From a bacterium (GTDB taxonomy: Bacteria; Actinomycetota; Acidimicrobiia; Spongiisociales; JAENVV01), in assembly GCA_024641305.1 (NCBI GenBank), contig JAHEDI010000019.1:1-63234 (forward strand): 63,234 bases of DNA. Direction: 5' to 3'. Below the pieces are notes generated by a model that was not told the DNA's origin, made no database searches, and saw only the letters and a list, made by a program, of their open reading frames with translations. Below, one piece after another: positions 28,371-38,380 of the stretch. Both the position numbers and the translations under genes were made by a program. Within the stretch, counting starts at the first letter, position 1, and every line of letters starts with the position of its first letter.

Positions 28371-28739
28371 ATGCCGACGATTAACCAGTTGGTTCGACAG
28401 GGCCGACAGGCAAAGTCGAAGAAGGAAAAGACGCCGGGCCTCAAAGGGGCACCGCAGCGTCGCGGGGTATGCACGCGTGTGTACGCCGTGACCCCCAAGA
28501 AGCCGAACTCAGCCATCCGTAAGGTTTGCCGTGTGCGGCTCACCTCGGGCGTCGAAGTAACCGCCTATATCCCCGGCGAAGGTCACAACCTCCAGGAGCA
28601 CAGCATCGTCCTGGTTCGTGGTGGTCGTGTAAAGGACCTTCCTGGTGTTCGCTACAAGGTTATTCGTGGCGCCCTCGATACCGGTTCGGTTCAAGGCCGC
28701 AAGCAAGCCCGTTCCCGCTATGGAACGAAGAAGGGTTAA
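28371..28739 (+). CDS. rpsL: 30S ribosomal protein S12
   Basis: 122 aa decoding-centre protein. The [16 protein letters not shown] and [12 protein letters not shown] segments are conserved, with the lysines whose mutation gives streptomycin resistance still wild type. AAGGGAG precedes the ATG. First gene of the str operon; rpsG follows after two bases. Confidence 0.98.
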   Translation: MPTINQLVRQGRQAKSKKEKTPGLKGAPQRRGVCTRVYAVTPKKPNSAIRKVCRVRLTSGVEVTAYIPGEGHNLQEHSIVLVRGGRVKDLPGVRYKVIRGALDTGSVQGRKQARSRYGTKKG

Positions 28740-28741
28740 CC

Positions 28742-29212
28742 ATGGCACGTCGCGGACCCGCCCAGAAACGTCATATCGAACCAGATCCCGTCTACGGCTC
28801 CCTGGCCGTCAGCCAGCTAACGAACAAGGTCTTGCTGGCCGGTAAAAAGGAAACCGCTCGAGCCATCGTGTACACGGCGCTTGAAACGGTTGAGCGACGC
28901 TCGGGGCAAGATCCCAGTGTGGTGCTCAAACGGGCTCTCGACAACCTGAAGCCGCACCTCGAGGTCCGCTCGCGTCGTGTCGGTGGATCCACCTACCAGG
29001 TTCCGGTTGAGGTTCCCTCCCGTCGCGCCAATACGCTGGCCGTTCGCTGGCTCGTCGACTATTCCCGTCGTCGCAAAGAAAAAACCATGTCTGAGCGCCT
29101 TGCAAATGAAATCATGGACGCCAGCAACCGGACAGGTTCTGCGATGAAGCGCCGTGAAGACATTCACAAGATGGCTGAATCCAACAAGGCATTTGCCCAC
29201 TACCGCTGGTAG
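28742..29212 (+). CDS. rpsG: 30S ribosomal protein S7
   Basis: 156 aa, the primary 16S 3'-domain binder that nucleates head assembly. It starts [10 protein letters not shown] and contains the conserved [11 protein letters not shown] and [12 protein letters not shown] segments. The C-terminus YRW and its stop codon form the first unit of a 19-bp tandem repeat that continues into the spacer before fusA. Confidence 0.98.
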   Translation: MARRGPAQKRHIEPDPVYGSLAVSQLTNKVLLAGKKETARAIVYTALETVERRSGQDPSVVLKRALDNLKPHLEVRSRRVGGSTYQVPVEVPSRRANTLAVRWLVDYSRRRKEKTMSERLANEIMDASNRTGSAMKRREDIHKMAESNKAFAHYRW

Positions 29213-29268
29213 TGGCCACTGCCGCTGGTAGTGCCGACCACCGCTGGTAGGGCCTCTACCGCCGGTAG
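29203..29268 (+). repeat. 19-bp degenerate tandem repeat spanning the rpsG stop codon
   Basis: CCGCTGGTAG occurs at 29203, 29222 and 29241, with CCGCCGGTAG at 29259 (spacings 19, 19 and 18). The first copy encodes the last residues of S7 and its TAG stop. Copies 1, 2 and 4 sit in small palindromes such as CTACC-GCT-GGTAG. Confidence 0.85.
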
Positions 29269-29357
29269 ACAGACCCCCGGCAAGGCCCGGTTGTCTAACG
29301 AGAAAGAATCCGCGATCTCCGGCCTGGTCGGTGGTCATTGACAACGAAGGACATATC

Positions 29358-31448
29358 GTGGCAACGCGCAGCGAACCACTGAACAAGATCCGCAATATCG
29401 GCATCATGGCTCACATCGATGCCGGTAAAACGACGCTCACCGAACGTATTCTCTATTACACCGGCCGTACCTACAAGATCGGCGAGGTCCACGATGGCGG
29501 TGCCACCATGGACTGGATGGAGCAGGAGCAGGAACGCGGTATCACCATTACTTCGGCGGCCACGACCTGCAAGTGGGATGGCCACACCATCAACATCATC
29601 GACACGCCCGGTCACGTGGACTTCACCGTTGAGGTGGAGCGTTCGTTGCGGGTGCTCGATGGGGCGGTTGCCGTTTTTGACGGGGTCGCAGGAGTCGAAC
29701 CACAGTCTGAGACCGTCTGGCGCCAGGCCGACAAATACAACGTCCCGCGCATGTGCTTCATCAACAAACTCGACCGCACCGGTGCCGACTTTTTCGCCGG
29801 CGTCGACTCGATCCGCGAGCGCCTCGGAGCCCAGCCAGTCGTCATGCAGCTTCCGATCGGAAAGGAAGCCGGCTTTCATGGCATCGTTGACCTGGTCACG
29901 ATGGAAGCCCATTTTTGGCTTGATGACGACGGTAAGGAATATACGACCGGTCCGATACCCGATGATATGGCTGCCCAGGCAGCCGAATATCGTCACCTAC
30001 TGCTCGAAGCGGTCGCTGAGACCAATGAAACTCTTCTGGACAAATACCTTGAAGACCCTGAGTCATTGACGACCAATGAGATCCACGCGGCGGTTCGCCA
30101 TGCGGTTATCGAGCAGCTCTTTACTGCCGTGTTCACGGGATCGGCGTTCAAGAACAAAGGTGTCCAGCTTCTGCTCAATGCGATTGTTCGGTATCTGCCT
30201 GCCCCGTCCGACTTGCCGCCTGTCGAAGGCTTTCGGCCGGGCAACGAAGATGTAACCATTGAGCGCAAGCCGACCGATGATGAGCCATTCTCGGCTCTGG
30301 CTTTCAAAATTCAGTCTGATCCGCACGTCGGCAAGCTGACATATTTCCGGGTCTACTCCGGCCACATGGCGCAGGGCGATTCGATCGTGAATACGTCCAC
30401 AGGAAAGAAGGAACGCCTCGGGCGTTTGCTTCGGATGCATGCCAACGCCCGTGAAGAGATCAGCGATATATTTACCGGCGACATCGTCGCGGCCGTCGGC
30501 CTGAAGCAAACCACGACCGGCGATACCCTGGCCGACCCGAGTTCTCCGATCCAGCTCGAATCGATGACGTTCCCCGAACCGGTTATCTCGGTGGCCATCG
30601 AGCCGAAAACCAAGGTTGATTCGGACAAGCTTGGTGACGCTTTGCAGAGGTTGGCTGAAGAGGATCCGACCTTCCGGGTAAACACCGACGAAGAAACCGG
30701 CCAAACCATCATCGCCGGAATGGGCGAATTACACCTCGATATCCTGGTCGATCGGCTGGTTCGCGAGTTCCGGGTGGAGGCCAATGTGGGCCGCCCGCAG
30801 GTCGCCTATCGTGAGACGATCAAAAAGCCGGTCACGAAGGTGCGCTACACGCATAAGAAGCAGACCGGTGGAAAAGGCCAGTTCGCGGACATCATTATCA
30901 GCCTTGAGCCTGCCGAGCCAGGGGGTGGCTACGAATTTGTCGACTCAATCAAGGGTGGCAACGTCCCGAAGGAATATATCCCCTCGGTCGACTTCGGCAT
31001 CCGTGGCGCCATGGAACAAGGCGTTCTCGCCGGTTATCCGATGGTTGACATCCGGGCCATCCTTACCGACGGTTCCTACCATGATGTTGACTCTTCTGAG
31101 ATGGCGTTCCGCTTGGCCGGTTCGATGGGTTTTCAGGAAGCTGCCCGCCAGGCCGGTGTGAAGCTGCTTGAACCGATTATGGAAGTCGAAGTGACCACGC
31201 CTGAGGATTACATGGGCGACGTCATTGGGGATCTTTCCTCACGCCGCGGCAAGATCGAGGAGATGGGCCATCGTGGGGCAGCCCGGGTGGTGCGGGCCAT
31301 GGTCCCGCTCGCCGAGATGTTCGGCTACGTGTCGGACCTGCGGTCCAAGACACAGGGTCGCGCCAACTACTCCATGCAGTTCCACTCCTATCAGGATGTC
31401 CCTGATGGAATCGCCAAGGAGATCGTTGCCAAGGTTCGCGGCGAATAG
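29358..31448 (+). CDS. fusA: Translation elongation factor G
   Basis: 696 aa GTPase driving ribosomal translocation. G1 is [10 protein letters not shown]2 lies in RGITI, G3 is DTPGH and G4 is NKLD. Domains II-V follow, with the domain [11 protein letters not shown] loop. The GTG at 29358 has GAAGGA six bases upstream; the GTG at 29331 lacks one. It follows rpsG by 145 bases, and tuf is not behind it as in most bacteria. Confidence 0.97.
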   Translation: MATRSEPLNKIRNIGIMAHIDAGKTTLTERILYYTGRTYKIGEVHDGGATMDWMEQEQERGITITSAATTCKWDGHTINIIDTPGHVDFTVEVERSLRVLDGAVAVFDGVAGVEPQSETVWRQADKYNVPRMCFINKLDRTGADFFAGVDSIRERLGAQPVVMQLPIGKEAGFHGIVDLVTMEAHFWLDDDGKEYTTGPIPDDMAAQAAEYRHLLLEAVAETNETLLDKYLEDPESLTTNEIHAAVRHAVIEQLFTAVFTGSAFKNKGVQLLLNAIVRYLPAPSDLPPVEGFRPGNEDVTIERKPTDDEPFSALAFKIQSDPHVGKLTYFRVYSGHMAQGDSIVNTSTGKKERLGRLLRMHANAREEISDIFTGDIVAAVGLKQTTTGDTLADPSSPIQLESMTFPEPVISVAIEPKTKVDSDKLGDALQRLAEEDPTFRVNTDEETGQTIIAGMGELHLDILVDRLVREFRVEANVGRPQVAYRETIKKPVTKVRYTHKKQTGGKGQFADIIISLEPAEPGGGYEFVDSIKGGNVPKEYIPSVDFGIRGAMEQGVLAGYPMVDIRAILTDGSYHDVDSSEMAFRLAGSMGFQEAARQAGVKLLEPIMEVEVTTPEDYMGDVIGDLSSRRGKIEEMGHRGAARVVRAMVPLAEMFGYVSDLRSKTQGRANYSMQFHSYQDVPDGIAKEIVAKVRGE

Positions 31449-31492
31449 TCGCTTTTCGGCGAATACTCGTCCTCCGGGCGTTCACGAACAAA

Positions 31493-31519
31493 GAAGACCC
31501 CGGCCCGTCCGGGGTCTTC
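31493..31519 (+). terminator. Hairpin terminator after fusA
   Basis: GAAGACCCCGG (31493-31503), loop CCCGT, CCGGGGTCTTC (31509-31519): an 11-bp perfect stem. It lacks a T-run. It closes the str operon before the lipoprotein gene. Confidence 0.6.
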
Positions 31520-31555
31520 CAGTTAACCCGAGCGCTCTTACGGTGCCCTTCCGAG

Positions 31556-31570
31556 TAGTCTCTGCCGGTG
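31556..31570 (+). promoter_or_regulatory. Leaderless-type promoter of the lipoprotein gene
   Basis: TAGTCT (31556-31561) lies six bases before the GTG start at 31568, and no ribosome binding site is present. No convincing -35 is seen. Confidence 0.45.
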
Positions 31571-31984
31571 CGTCGGAACTCATCGTATCGCCCATTGGCC
31601 AGTGCTTTGCTCGTCGTAATGTTGACCGGGTGTGGCCCGGTGTCGACCGCCGGAGCGCCGGAACTGGTTGGCGATGAGGGGTGCGCCGATGTCATTCGGG
31701 CCGACGTTGAGACCTCGTACAACGGTACCCACACCTTCACGGTTACGGTGGCCTCCGACGACCACGGTTGGGACAAGTATGCAAATGCGTGGATCGTCCG
31801 TGTCGATGGCGTCGAGGTAGGTCGCCGAGAACTCACCCACCCTCACGCAGACGAACAGCCGTTTACCCGATCCCTGTCGGGCGTGGTGGTCCCCGACGGC
31901 GCCACCGTTGCTGTGATAACGGCGAATGATTCGGTATTGGGGGAGTGTGGGAAACCCTTGGAGTTGAGCCTGCTGACCCCGTGA
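31568..31984 (+). CDS. Predicted lipoprotein with a GWDKYA...EQPFTRS domain
   Basis: 138 aa. The signal peptide ends in VVMLTGC, with C22 as the lipidation site. The mature domain contains FTVTVASDDHGWDKYANAW and LTHPHADEQPFTRSLSGV. I recall this pattern from short, widely scattered bacterial proteins of unknown function. It is flanked by the fusA terminator and the rpsJ promoter and has its own leaderless-type promoter, so it is an independent unit wedged between the str and S10 clusters where tuf is often found. Confidence 0.75.
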   Translation: MRRNSSYRPLASALLVVMLTGCGPVSTAGAPELVGDEGCADVIRADVETSYNGTHTFTVTVASDDHGWDKYANAWIVRVDGVEVGRRELTHPHADEQPFTRSLSGVVVPDGATVAVITANDSVLGECGKPLELSLLTP

Positions 31985-31995
31985 CGGTCCAGCTT

Positions 31996-32025
31996 TTGAC
32001 ACGCCGGTGATGGCCTCTCTACACT
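31996..32025 (+). promoter_or_regulatory. S10 operon promoter
   Basis: TTGACA (31996-32001), 18 bases, TACACT (32020-32025). Transcription should begin near 32032, giving a leader of about 205 bases before rpsJ. Confidence 0.75.
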
Positions 32026-32068
32026 CCCATCGTCGGCCTCCCGTCGACACCTCCAACTAAGAAGTTGC

Positions 32069-32090
32069 CGGGCACGTTTGCGCGTGCCCG
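32069..32090 (+). promoter_or_regulatory. Hairpin in the S10 leader
   Basis: CGGGCACG (32069-32076), loop TTTGCG, CGTGCCCG (32083-32090): a perfect 8-bp stem. In E. coli the S10 leader is the L4 autoregulation target. Whether this leader does the same is not visible from sequence. Confidence 0.4.
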
Positions 32091-32237
32091 ATGTTGCGGC
32101 CAGACCCGCGACGTACCCAAGAAACCGTTCGCGGTATCAGACGGGGTACCTCTCGCCAGGTGGTCAGCATGGCGTCTCATACAGACGCTTTCGCTGCCTG
32201 CGCGGATGTGCCTCGACGATTTATCAGGAAGGCCAGC

Positions 32238-32552
32238 GTGGCAGACAACGAGCAGAAGATTCGGATCCGGCTCAAAGCCTACGATCATCACGTGGTTGAC
32301 GAGTCAGCCCGTAAGATCGCGGAAACGGTCCTTCGCACCCAGGCGAAGATCAAAGGCCCAATTCCGCTCCCCACCCGCATTCACCGCTACTGCGTCATCC
32401 GCGGACCGCATGTCGACAAGGACTCGCGCGAGCATTTCGAGTTGCGCATTCACAAGCGCTTGATCGACATTCTCGAACCGACCCCCAAGACGGTCGACTC
32501 CCTCATGCGTCTTGACTTGCCGGCAGGTGTGGAAGTCGAGATTAAGTTATGA
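32238..32552 (+). CDS. rpsJ: 30S ribosomal protein S10
   Basis: 104 aa. Starts at GTG 32238 behind AGGAAGG; the longer in-frame extension to 32091 is unrelated sequence in the leader. Conserved segments are [23 protein letters not shown] and [12 protein letters not shown]. The stop overlaps the rplC ATG (ATGA). First gene of the S10 cluster. Confidence 0.97.
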   Translation: MADNEQKIRIRLKAYDHHVVDESARKIAETVLRTQAKIKGPIPLPTRIHRYCVIRGPHVDKDSREHFELRIHKRLIDILEPTPKTVDSLMRLDLPAGVEVEIKL

Positions 32553-33181
32553 AAGCGATTCTTGGAGAGAAGCTTGGCATGACCCAGGTCTTCAACGATG
32601 CAGCACAGGCGATTCCCGTCACGGTTATCAAGGCCGGTCCTTGCACGGTGACTCAGCTTAAGACAGTGGAAAAGGACGGCTACTCAGCCATCCAGATCGC
32701 CTACAAGGAGCTCCCTTCCCGCAAAGTCACCCAGCCGATGCAGGGCCACTTTGAGGCCGCCGGCGTCGCCCCGAACAAGTACCTCGTCGAATTGCGGGTT
32801 GCCGACTCGTCCGAATTCGAACTTGGTCAGAAAATCACCATCGCCGATGTGCTCGCCAAGGGCGACAAGGCCGATGTGAGTGGGGTCACCAAGGGCAAGG
32901 GTTTCCAGGGCGTCATGAAGCGCCACAATTTCAAAGGTATGCCCGCCAGCCACGGCGCCCACAAGGTCCATCGTGCCCCTGGTTCGATCGGTGCTTGCGC
33001 CACTCCGGCCCGTGTCTTCAAAGGCACCAAGCTGCCTGGTCGCATGGGCAGTGAAAAGGTGACGGTAATGAATCTGAGTGTCGTCGACATCGACGTCGAG
33101 CGCGGCTTGTTGCTGCTTGGCGGTGCCGTCCCCGGTCCCAAAGGATCGGTCATTCTTGTTCGAGAGGCGGTGAAGTCATAA
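32549..33181 (+). CDS. rplC: 50S ribosomal protein L3
   Basis: 210 aa, an early assembly protein at the peptidyl-transferase entrance. The [15 protein letters not shown] segment has ACA where E. coli has QNQ, so the glutamine methylated by PrmB is absent, as is usual in Actinobacteria. Overlaps rpsJ by four bases and rplD by one. Confidence 0.97.
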   Translation: MKAILGEKLGMTQVFNDAAQAIPVTVIKAGPCTVTQLKTVEKDGYSAIQIAYKELPSRKVTQPMQGHFEAAGVAPNKYLVELRVADSSEFELGQKITIADVLAKGDKADVSGVTKGKGFQGVMKRHNFKGMPASHGAHKVHRAPGSIGACATPARVFKGTKLPGRMGSEKVTVMNLSVVDIDVERGLLLLGGAVPGPKGSVILVREAVKS

Positions 33182-33861
33182 TGGCTGGACTCGCAGCACC
33201 CTTGTACGCTCCTGATGGCAAAGAACAGGGCACTGTGCCACTCGACGAGTTTGTATTTGGCATTGAGCCGAATCACTCGGTCATGCATCAGGTGGTCACT
33301 GCTCAACTCGCTGGCGCTCGCGCCGGCACCCATTCGACCAAGACCAGGGCCGAGGTGGCCGGTGGTGGTCGGAAACCATGGAGGCAGAAAGGCCTGGGCC
33401 GGGCTCGCCATGGTTCGACTCGTTCCCCTCAGTGGAAGGGTGGCGGTGTCGCATGGGGACCGAAACCGCGGTCGTACGCTCAGCGCACTCCCCGCAAGAT
33501 GAAAGCGCTGGCTCTTCGTTCTGCGTTGTCGGCCAGGGCCTCGGAATCGGCCGTACGGGTGGTGCAGACCATCGACTGGACCGAGCCGAAAACGAAGTCG
33601 GCCAAGTCGCTGCTGCACGCTATGGGGTGTGACGGTAAGACCCTGGTGGTGCTCGGACGCGGCGATGCCGTAGCTCTCAAGTCGTTCCGTAACTTGCCAA
33701 ACATCATGATCGCCAATCCGGGTCAACTCACCACCTATGACGTGTTGTGGGCGTCGCGAATCGTCTTCACGACCGACACGATCGGCGGAGCGGCCGGGGT
33801 GGGTACCCATGCCAAGGCCGATGATGACTTTGTACGTGAGACGGCAGGGGAGGAAGAATGA
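33181..33861 (+). CDS. rplD: 50S ribosomal protein L4
   Basis: 226 aa, lining the exit tunnel. The extended loop [23 protein letters not shown] is conserved and basic. It begins at TAATG with the rplC stop and ends overlapping rplW (ATGA). Slightly longer than E. coli L4 because of an acidic C-terminal tail. Confidence 0.96.
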   Translation: MAGLAAPLYAPDGKEQGTVPLDEFVFGIEPNHSVMHQVVTAQLAGARAGTHSTKTRAEVAGGGRKPWRQKGLGRARHGSTRSPQWKGGGVAWGPKPRSYAQRTPRKMKALALRSALSARASESAVRVVQTIDWTEPKTKSAKSLLHAMGCDGKTLVVLGRGDAVALKSFRNLPNIMIANPGQLTTYDVLWASRIVFTTDTIGGAAGVGTHAKADDDFVRETAGEEE

Positions 33862-34145
33862 AATTCGCTGAAGACGTGATTTTCGCTCCGGTCGTATCTG
33901 AGAAGACGTACGAACTGATCGAAACATCCAACACATACACCTTTGTGGTTGATCCTCGCGCCAACAAGACCGAGATTCGCCTGGCGGTAGCCGGTCTCTT
34001 TGATGTGACCGTACTCAACGTGAATACCGCCAACCGCAAAGGCAAAGTCAAGCGGACCGGCAACGTCCTAGGTAAGCGCAGAAGCACGAAGCGGGCCTAC
34101 GTGACGTTGGCGGCCGGCGATTCAATAGACATTTTCGGAGTGTGA
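33858..34145 (+). CDS. rplW: 50S ribosomal protein L23
   Basis: 95 aa, at the tunnel exit, where it docks trigger factor and SRP. It has the [10 protein letters not shown] start and the [20 protein letters not shown] helix. Overlaps rplD; rplB starts four bases after its stop. Confidence 0.95.
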   Translation: MKFAEDVIFAPVVSEKTYELIETSNTYTFVVDPRANKTEIRLAVAGLFDVTVLNVNTANRKGKVKRTGNVLGKRRSTKRAYVTLAAGDSIDIFGV

Positions 34146-34149
34146 CGAA

Positions 34150-34986
34150 ATGGCTGTGAAAAAACACAAGCCGACCTCGCCAGGTCGCCGATTTCAGACG
34201 GTTTCGGATTTTGCGGAACTGACCAAGGGCAAGAAGCCCGAAAAAGCATTGCTTGAGAAGAAGAAGGCTACGGCCGGTCGCAACAGCAAGGGCCGGATCA
34301 CGTCTCGTCATCGTGGCGGTGGCCATAAGCAGCGTTACCGGGTTGTCGACTTCCGCCGGACCAAGGACGGGATTCCCGCCAAGGTGGCGGCCATCGAATA
34401 CGATCCGAACCGCAACGCTCGGTTGGCGCTGCTGCATTATGTCGATGGGGAGAAGCGCTACATTCTGGCTCCGCTCGGTGTCAAGGTCGGCGACATGATC
34501 GAATCTGGTCCGCGAGCCGATATCCGGCCAGGAAACGCCCTGCCAATGCGCAATATCCCCGGTGGTACGGTCATTCACGCCATCGAGATGCGTCCCGGCG
34601 GTGGTGCCAAGATGGTGCGAGCCGCCGGCAACTCGGCCCAGCTCATGTCCAAAGAGAGCGACAAAGCTTTGCTTCGTCTGCCCTCCGGCGAGATGCGCAC
34701 CGTGTCGCTCGATTGTCGGGCGACAGTCGGCGAAGTTGGCAACCCGGAAGCAGAATTGGTCAAGCTGGGCAAGGCGGGACGTAACCGCTGGAAGGGCGTC
34801 CGACCACAAAGCCGTGGTGTTGCCATGAACCCGGTCGACCACCCACTCGGTGGTGGTGAGGGCAAGACTTCTGGTGGTCGCCATCCTGTCAGCCCCTGGG
34901 GCAAGCCCGAGGCCAGGACCCGCAAGAAGAACAAAGCGAGCAACAAGGAAATCGTGCGTCGCCGCTCCAAGAAGGGACGTCGCTAA
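34150..34986 (+). CDS. rplB: 50S ribosomal protein L2
   Basis: 278 aa, near the peptidyl-transferase centre and needed for subunit association. The [17 protein letters not shown] segment and the universally conserved [13 protein letters not shown] loop are intact. A 99-base spacer, the longest within this cluster, separates it from rpsS and holds a candidate promoter. Confidence 0.97.
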   Translation: MAVKKHKPTSPGRRFQTVSDFAELTKGKKPEKALLEKKKATAGRNSKGRITSRHRGGGHKQRYRVVDFRRTKDGIPAKVAAIEYDPNRNARLALLHYVDGEKRYILAPLGVKVGDMIESGPRADIRPGNALPMRNIPGGTVIHAIEMRPGGGAKMVRAAGNSAQLMSKESDKALLRLPSGEMRTVSLDCRATVGEVGNPEAELVKLGKAGRNRWKGVRPQSRGVAMNPVDHPLGGGEGKTSGGRHPVSPWGKPEARTRKKNKASNKEIVRRRSKKGRR

Positions 34987-34998
34987 TGATTCCGTCAG

Positions 34999-35027
34999 TT
35001 GTTGTTACCGGGGGGGCGCTGTATAAG
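34999..35027 (+). promoter_or_regulatory. Possible internal promoter before rpsS
   Basis: TTGTTG (34999-35004), a 17-base spacer and TATAAG (35022-35027). The spacer contains seven consecutive G (35010-35016), so slippage would change the -35/-10 distance. Confidence 0.4.
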
Positions 35028-35085
35028 TTTCGCTTCCATGAAGACCCGAAGATCCGCCGCTGCCTAAACCAGAAGGGACGCCGCA

Positions 35086-35364
35086 ATGGCTCGTAGTCTC
35101 AAAAAGGGCCCATTTGTCGACGATCACCTCATGAAAAAGGTGGATGCGCTCAACGATTCGGGCGACAAGAAAGTCATCCGAACCTGGAGCAGGCGATCAA
35201 CCGTCTTTCCGGAGATGGTCGGACATACGATTGCCGTCCACGACGGGCGCAAACACGTGCCGGTCTACATCACCGAATCGATGGTAGGACATAAGTTGGG
35301 CGAATTTGCGCCCACCCGTACGTTCCGTGGTCACGCAGGTGATAGGGGAGCTAAAAAGCGATGA
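35086..35364 (+). CDS. rpsS: 30S ribosomal protein S19
   Basis: 92 aa. Starts [18 protein letters not shown], with AGAAGGGA upstream. It contains the conserved [32 protein letters not shown] and [16 protein letters not shown]. Overlaps rplV as ATGA. Confidence 0.97.
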   Translation: MARSLKKGPFVDDHLMKKVDALNDSGDKKVIRTWSRRSTVFPEMVGHTIAVHDGRKHVPVYITESMVGHKLGEFAPTRTFRGHAGDRGAKKR

Positions 35365-35702
35365 AAGTACGAGCCCAGGCCAAATATATTCGACAGGCCC
35401 CGAACAAGGTTCGCTTTGTGCTTGATCACGTGCGGGGCCTTCCGGTCATCGAAGCTCAGCAGGTTTTACAGTTCACTACGCGCCGGGCTGCCGAGCCGGT
35501 TTCGAAGGTTCTGAACTCCGCCATTGCCAATGCATCCAATAACTTCGGGTTCGACCCCGAAGAGTTGGTGGTTGCCGAGGCGTTCGCCGACGAGGGCCCG
35601 ACGCTCAAGCGTTTCCGGCCTCGTGCTCGTGGGCGGGCTACTCCGATTCATAAGCGGACGAGCCATATCACGATTGTTTTATCAGCGAACGAGGAGGACT
35701 GA
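35361..35702 (+). CDS. rplV: 50S ribosomal protein L22
   Basis: 113 aa with the tunnel beta-hairpin [21 protein letters not shown]. The wild-type hairpin suggests macrolide sensitivity at this site. It overlaps rpsS and is followed two bases later by rpsC. Confidence 0.96.
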   Translation: MKVRAQAKYIRQAPNKVRFVLDHVRGLPVIEAQQVLQFTTRRAAEPVSKVLNSAIANASNNFGFDPEELVVAEAFADEGPTLKRFRPRARGRATPIHKRTSHITIVLSANEED

Positions 35703-35704
35703 CC

Positions 35705-36811
35705 GTGGGTCAGAAAACACATCCCTACGCGTTCCGTCTTGGCATCGTCAACGACTGGAAATCGCGTTGGTATGCCGAAAAGGAATATACGGAACTCGTC
35801 AACGAGGACTGGAAGATCCGCGACTACCTATTCGGCGAACTCGAGCGTGGCGCGGTGTCCCGGATCGAACTTGAGCGCAGCCGTGGTCGCGTCGAGATCG
35901 AGCTGTTCACGGCTCGTCCTGGCGTCGTCATTGGTCGCAAAGGCGCCGAAGCCGAGCGCTTGCGCGGTGGCCTGGAGAAACTCACCGGTCGTCAGGTCAA
36001 ACTGAACATCAACGAGATCAAGGATGCCGAAACCGACGCCACGTTGTTGGCTCGGGGGATCGCCGACCAGATCGCCAACCGAGTTGCCTTCCGACGGGCC
36101 ATGAAAAGGGCCGTGCAGACGGCCATGAAGTCGGGCGCACAGGGCGTCAAGGTTGAATGCAAGGGTCGTCTCGGTGGCGCCGAGATGGGTCGGCGCGAGT
36201 GGTATCGCGAAGGCCGGGTTCCGCTGCATACATTGCGCGCCGACATCGACTATGGATTAGCAACTGCCCGGACAACCGTCGGGGCGATCGGTGTGAAGGT
36301 TTGGGTTTACAAGGGCGACCTGGTGACCACCCTCAAAGCAACGCGCGAGAAAATTGCTGCGGAGGCGCAGCTCGCCTCTGGCAACCGCGGTCGGGTTGTC
36401 CCGGCCAAAGCAAGGGCCGAGCTGGCGGCCGGTGGCGAGAAGAAGCCACGTCTCATTGAAGCTGGTGGCGGCAAGCGTCTCATCGAAGCTGGTGGCGGCA
36501 AGCGCAAGGAGTTTGCCAAGACCGAGGCTGAAGAGCCCCGCAAGATGAGTGCAGATGAGGCCGAGTCGGTTTACAAGGAAGAGATGTCAGACGTTGACAC
36601 TCCGATGGTCGACGTCAACGTTGCCGACCTCGTCGAAGACGAGACGACCGAAGTGCTTGAAGCTGACGTCGCCGACGCCGAAGCCGTTGTCGAAGAGGCA
36701 CCAGTTACCAAAGGCGCCGTCGTCGAAGACGCTCCGGCAGTTGCCGAAGAAACAGACGCCGAACCGGTCGTCGATGCGGCCACTGACGCGGATGCCGAAG
36801 GAGATAAGTAG
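35705..36811 (+). CDS. rpsC: 30S ribosomal protein S3 with a long acidic C-terminal extension
   Basis: 368 aa, about 150 longer than a usual S3. Residues 1-215 are a standard S3, with the KH motif [15 protein letters not shown] and the [27 protein letters not shown] segment. The extension opens with basic, Ala-rich sequence, then a perfect nine-residue repeat (RLIEAGGGK twice). It becomes strongly acidic and Val/Ala/Glu/Asp-rich to the end. Some actinobacterial S3 proteins carry shorter tails of this kind. The GTG start follows rplV by two bases. The frame is intact to rplP. Confidence 0.95.
   Translation: MGQKTHPYAFRLGIVNDWKSRWYAEKEYTELVNEDWKIRDYLFGELERGAVSRIELERSRGRVEIELFTARPGVVIGRKGAEAERLRGGLEKLTGRQVKLNINEIKDAETDATLLARGIADQIANRVAFRRAMKRAVQTAMKSGAQGVKVECKGRLGGAEMGRREWYREGRVPLHTLRADIDYGLATARTTVGAIGVKVWVYKGDLVTTLKATREKIAAEAQLASGNRGRVVPAKARAELAAGGEKKPRLIEAGGGKRLIEAGGGKRKEFAKTEAEEPRKMSADEAESVYKEEMSDVDTPMVDVNVADLVEDETTEVLEADVADAEAVVEEAPVTKGAVVEDAPAVAEETDAEPVVDAATDADAEGDK
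36449..36502 (+). repeat. 27-bp tandem repeat inside rpsC
   Basis: Two adjacent 27-base units (36449-36475 and 36476-36502) encode RLIEAGGGK. They differ at one synonymous base (ATT/ATC), so the duplication is recent or conserved. Confidence 0.95.
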
Positions 36812-36814
36812 CCC

Positions 36815-37228
36815 ATGTTGATGCCTAAGCGGACCAAATACCGCAAAGTTCATCGCGGCAAACGCCGTGGACCGGCCAAGGGCGGCACCAAGGTGTCGTT
36901 CGGTGACTACGGGTTGCAGGCGCTTGAGGCCGGCTGGATTACGGCCCGCCAGATCGAGTCTTCTCGTATTGCCATCACTCGAACCATCCGCCGTGGTGGC
37001 AAGGTGTGGATCCCGATCTTCCCGGACAAGCCAGTTACCGCCAAGCCGGCTGAGACCCGTATGGGGTCAGGGAAAGGTAGCCCGGAGTTCTGGGTGGCCG
37101 TCGTCAAGCCGGGTCGGGTTCTCTTCGAGCTCTCGGGTGTACCTGAGGACCTGGCCAGAGAAGCAATGCGCAAGGCTGGACACAAGATGCCCGTCAAGAC
37201 TCGCTTTGTGACACGGGAGGACTCGTGA
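36815..37228 (+). CDS. rplP: 50S ribosomal protein L16
   Basis: 137 aa. Starts [19 protein letters not shown] and contains [33 protein letters not shown]. The arginine modified by RoxA in E. coli lies in a segment that reads PAETRMG here. Ends overlapping rpmC (GTGA). Confidence 0.97.
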   Translation: MLMPKRTKYRKVHRGKRRGPAKGGTKVSFGDYGLQALEAGWITARQIESSRIAITRTIRRGGKVWIPIFPDKPVTAKPAETRMGSGKGSPEFWVAVVKPGRVLFELSGVPEDLAREAMRKAGHKMPVKTRFVTREDS

Positions 37229-37452
37229 ACGTCAACAAACTACGGGAACTGTCGGACGAAGAGTTGGATATCCAGCTCGTCGAAGCGAAGCGTGAGCTGT
37301 TCAATCTCCGCTTTCAACTGGCCACCAACCAGCTCGACAACACCGCTCGTCTCGGACAGGTCAAAAAAGACATCGCTCGCATTCTTAGCGTTGCCCGCGA
37401 ATCTGAAATCAAGAGGTGGGCTGCCTCACAGCTCGGTAAGGAAGGTGCGTGA
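37225..37452 (+). CDS. rpmC: 50S ribosomal protein L29
   Basis: 75 aa, two-helix protein at the tunnel exit: [34 protein letters not shown] then [21 protein letters not shown] start overlapping the rplP stop; the C-terminal tail is slightly longer than in E. coli. Confidence 0.95.
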   Translation: MNVNKLRELSDEELDIQLVEAKRELFNLRFQLATNQLDNTARLGQVKKDIARILSVARESEIKRWAASQLGKEGA

Positions 37453-37709
37453 TGACTGATCGCAACGCTCGCAAAGTGCGACAGGGCATCGTCGTCAGTG
37501 ACGCGCGCGACAAGACCGTGACGGTCGTGGTGTCTGACTCCGTCAAACATCCGAAGTACGGAAAAGTCATGCGTCGATCGAAGAAGTTCCATGTACACGA
37601 TGAAACGAATGACGCCCGCAACGGCGACACGGTTCGCATCGTGGAGACCCGTCCGCTTTCGAAGTCGAAGCGCTGGCGGATCGAAGAAGTCGTGGAGCGT
37701 GCCCGATGA
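37452..37709 (+). CDS. rpsQ: 30S ribosomal protein S17
   Basis: 85 aa. Conserved [20 protein letters not shown] and [18 protein letters not shown] use ATG 37452, which overlaps the rpmC stop (TGATG); an in-frame GTG three bases earlier is possible. Overlaps rplN. Confidence 0.95.
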   Translation: MTDRNARKVRQGIVVSDARDKTVTVVVSDSVKHPKYGKVMRRSKKFHVHDETNDARNGDTVRIVETRPLSKSKRWRIEEVVERAR

Positions 37710-38074
37710 TTCAGCAGGAATCCCGCCTCAAGGTCGCCGACAACAGCGGCGCCCGCGAAGTTCTTTGTATCCGGGTACTCGGCGGATCCAAGCGCCGGTA
37801 CGCCCGGGTTGGGGACGTGATCGTGGCCAGTGTCAAGGAAGCTCTTCCTGGCGCCAACGTCAAGAAGGGCGACGTTGTTAAAGCCGTCGTCGTTCGGACC
37901 GCCAAGGAGAGCCGCCGGGCAGATGGGACGTACATTCGTTTTGATGACAATGCCTGCGTGGTCATCGACGACAACCGCCAGCCTCGGGGTACCCGTATCT
38001 TCGGCCCGGTGGGACGTGAGCTTCGTGATGCCAAGTTCATGAGAATCGTCTCACTTGCCCCGGAGGTGATCTAA
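37706..38074 (+). CDS. rplN: 50S ribosomal protein L14
   Basis: 122 aa. Starts [22 protein letters not shown] and carries [17 protein letters not shown] and [13 protein letters not shown]. It binds the L19/16S bridge and RsfS. Directly abuts rplX. Confidence 0.97.
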   Translation: MIQQESRLKVADNSGAREVLCIRVLGGSKRRYARVGDVIVASVKEALPGANVKKGDVVKAVVVRTAKESRRADGTYIRFDDNACVVIDDNRQPRGTRIFGPVGRELRDAKFMRIVSLAPEVI

Positions 38075-38380
38075 GTGCGGTTGAGAGTTGGAGACACAGT
38101 AAAGGTCATCGCTGGCAAAGATCTCGGTAAAGAATCCAAGATCGCCAAGGTCTATCCCGACCGCAACAAGATCATTGTTGAAAATGTGGCGACCGCTAAA
38201 CGGCACGAAAAGGTCAACCCTCAGGTGCAAAACAGCGGTGGAATCATCGACAAAGACATGCCGATCGACGCTTCGAACGTGATGATCGTGTGCAAGAAGT
38301 GTGGTCCGACCAGGATCAGCATGAAAGTGACCGGCTCGGTGAAGACCCGGGTATGTCGCAGATGTGGAGCAGCGCTATGA
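38075..38380 (+). CDS. rplX: 50S ribosomal protein L24
   Basis: 101 aa with the KOW motif [22 protein letters not shown]. Two CxxC pairs near the C-terminus ([10 protein letters not shown] and VCRRCG) could bind zinc. GTG start immediately after the rplN stop; overlaps rplE (ATGA). Confidence 0.96.
   Translation: MRLRVGDTVKVIAGKDLGKESKIAKVYPDRNKIIVENVATAKRHEKVNPQVQNSGGIIDKDMPIDASNVMIVCKKCGPTRISMKVTGSVKTRVCRRCGAAL

Noticed and set aside
29203-29268. CRISPR-like spaced repeats after rpsG
   Set aside because: Units are too short (10 bp cores, 19 bp period) and begin within a coding sequence.
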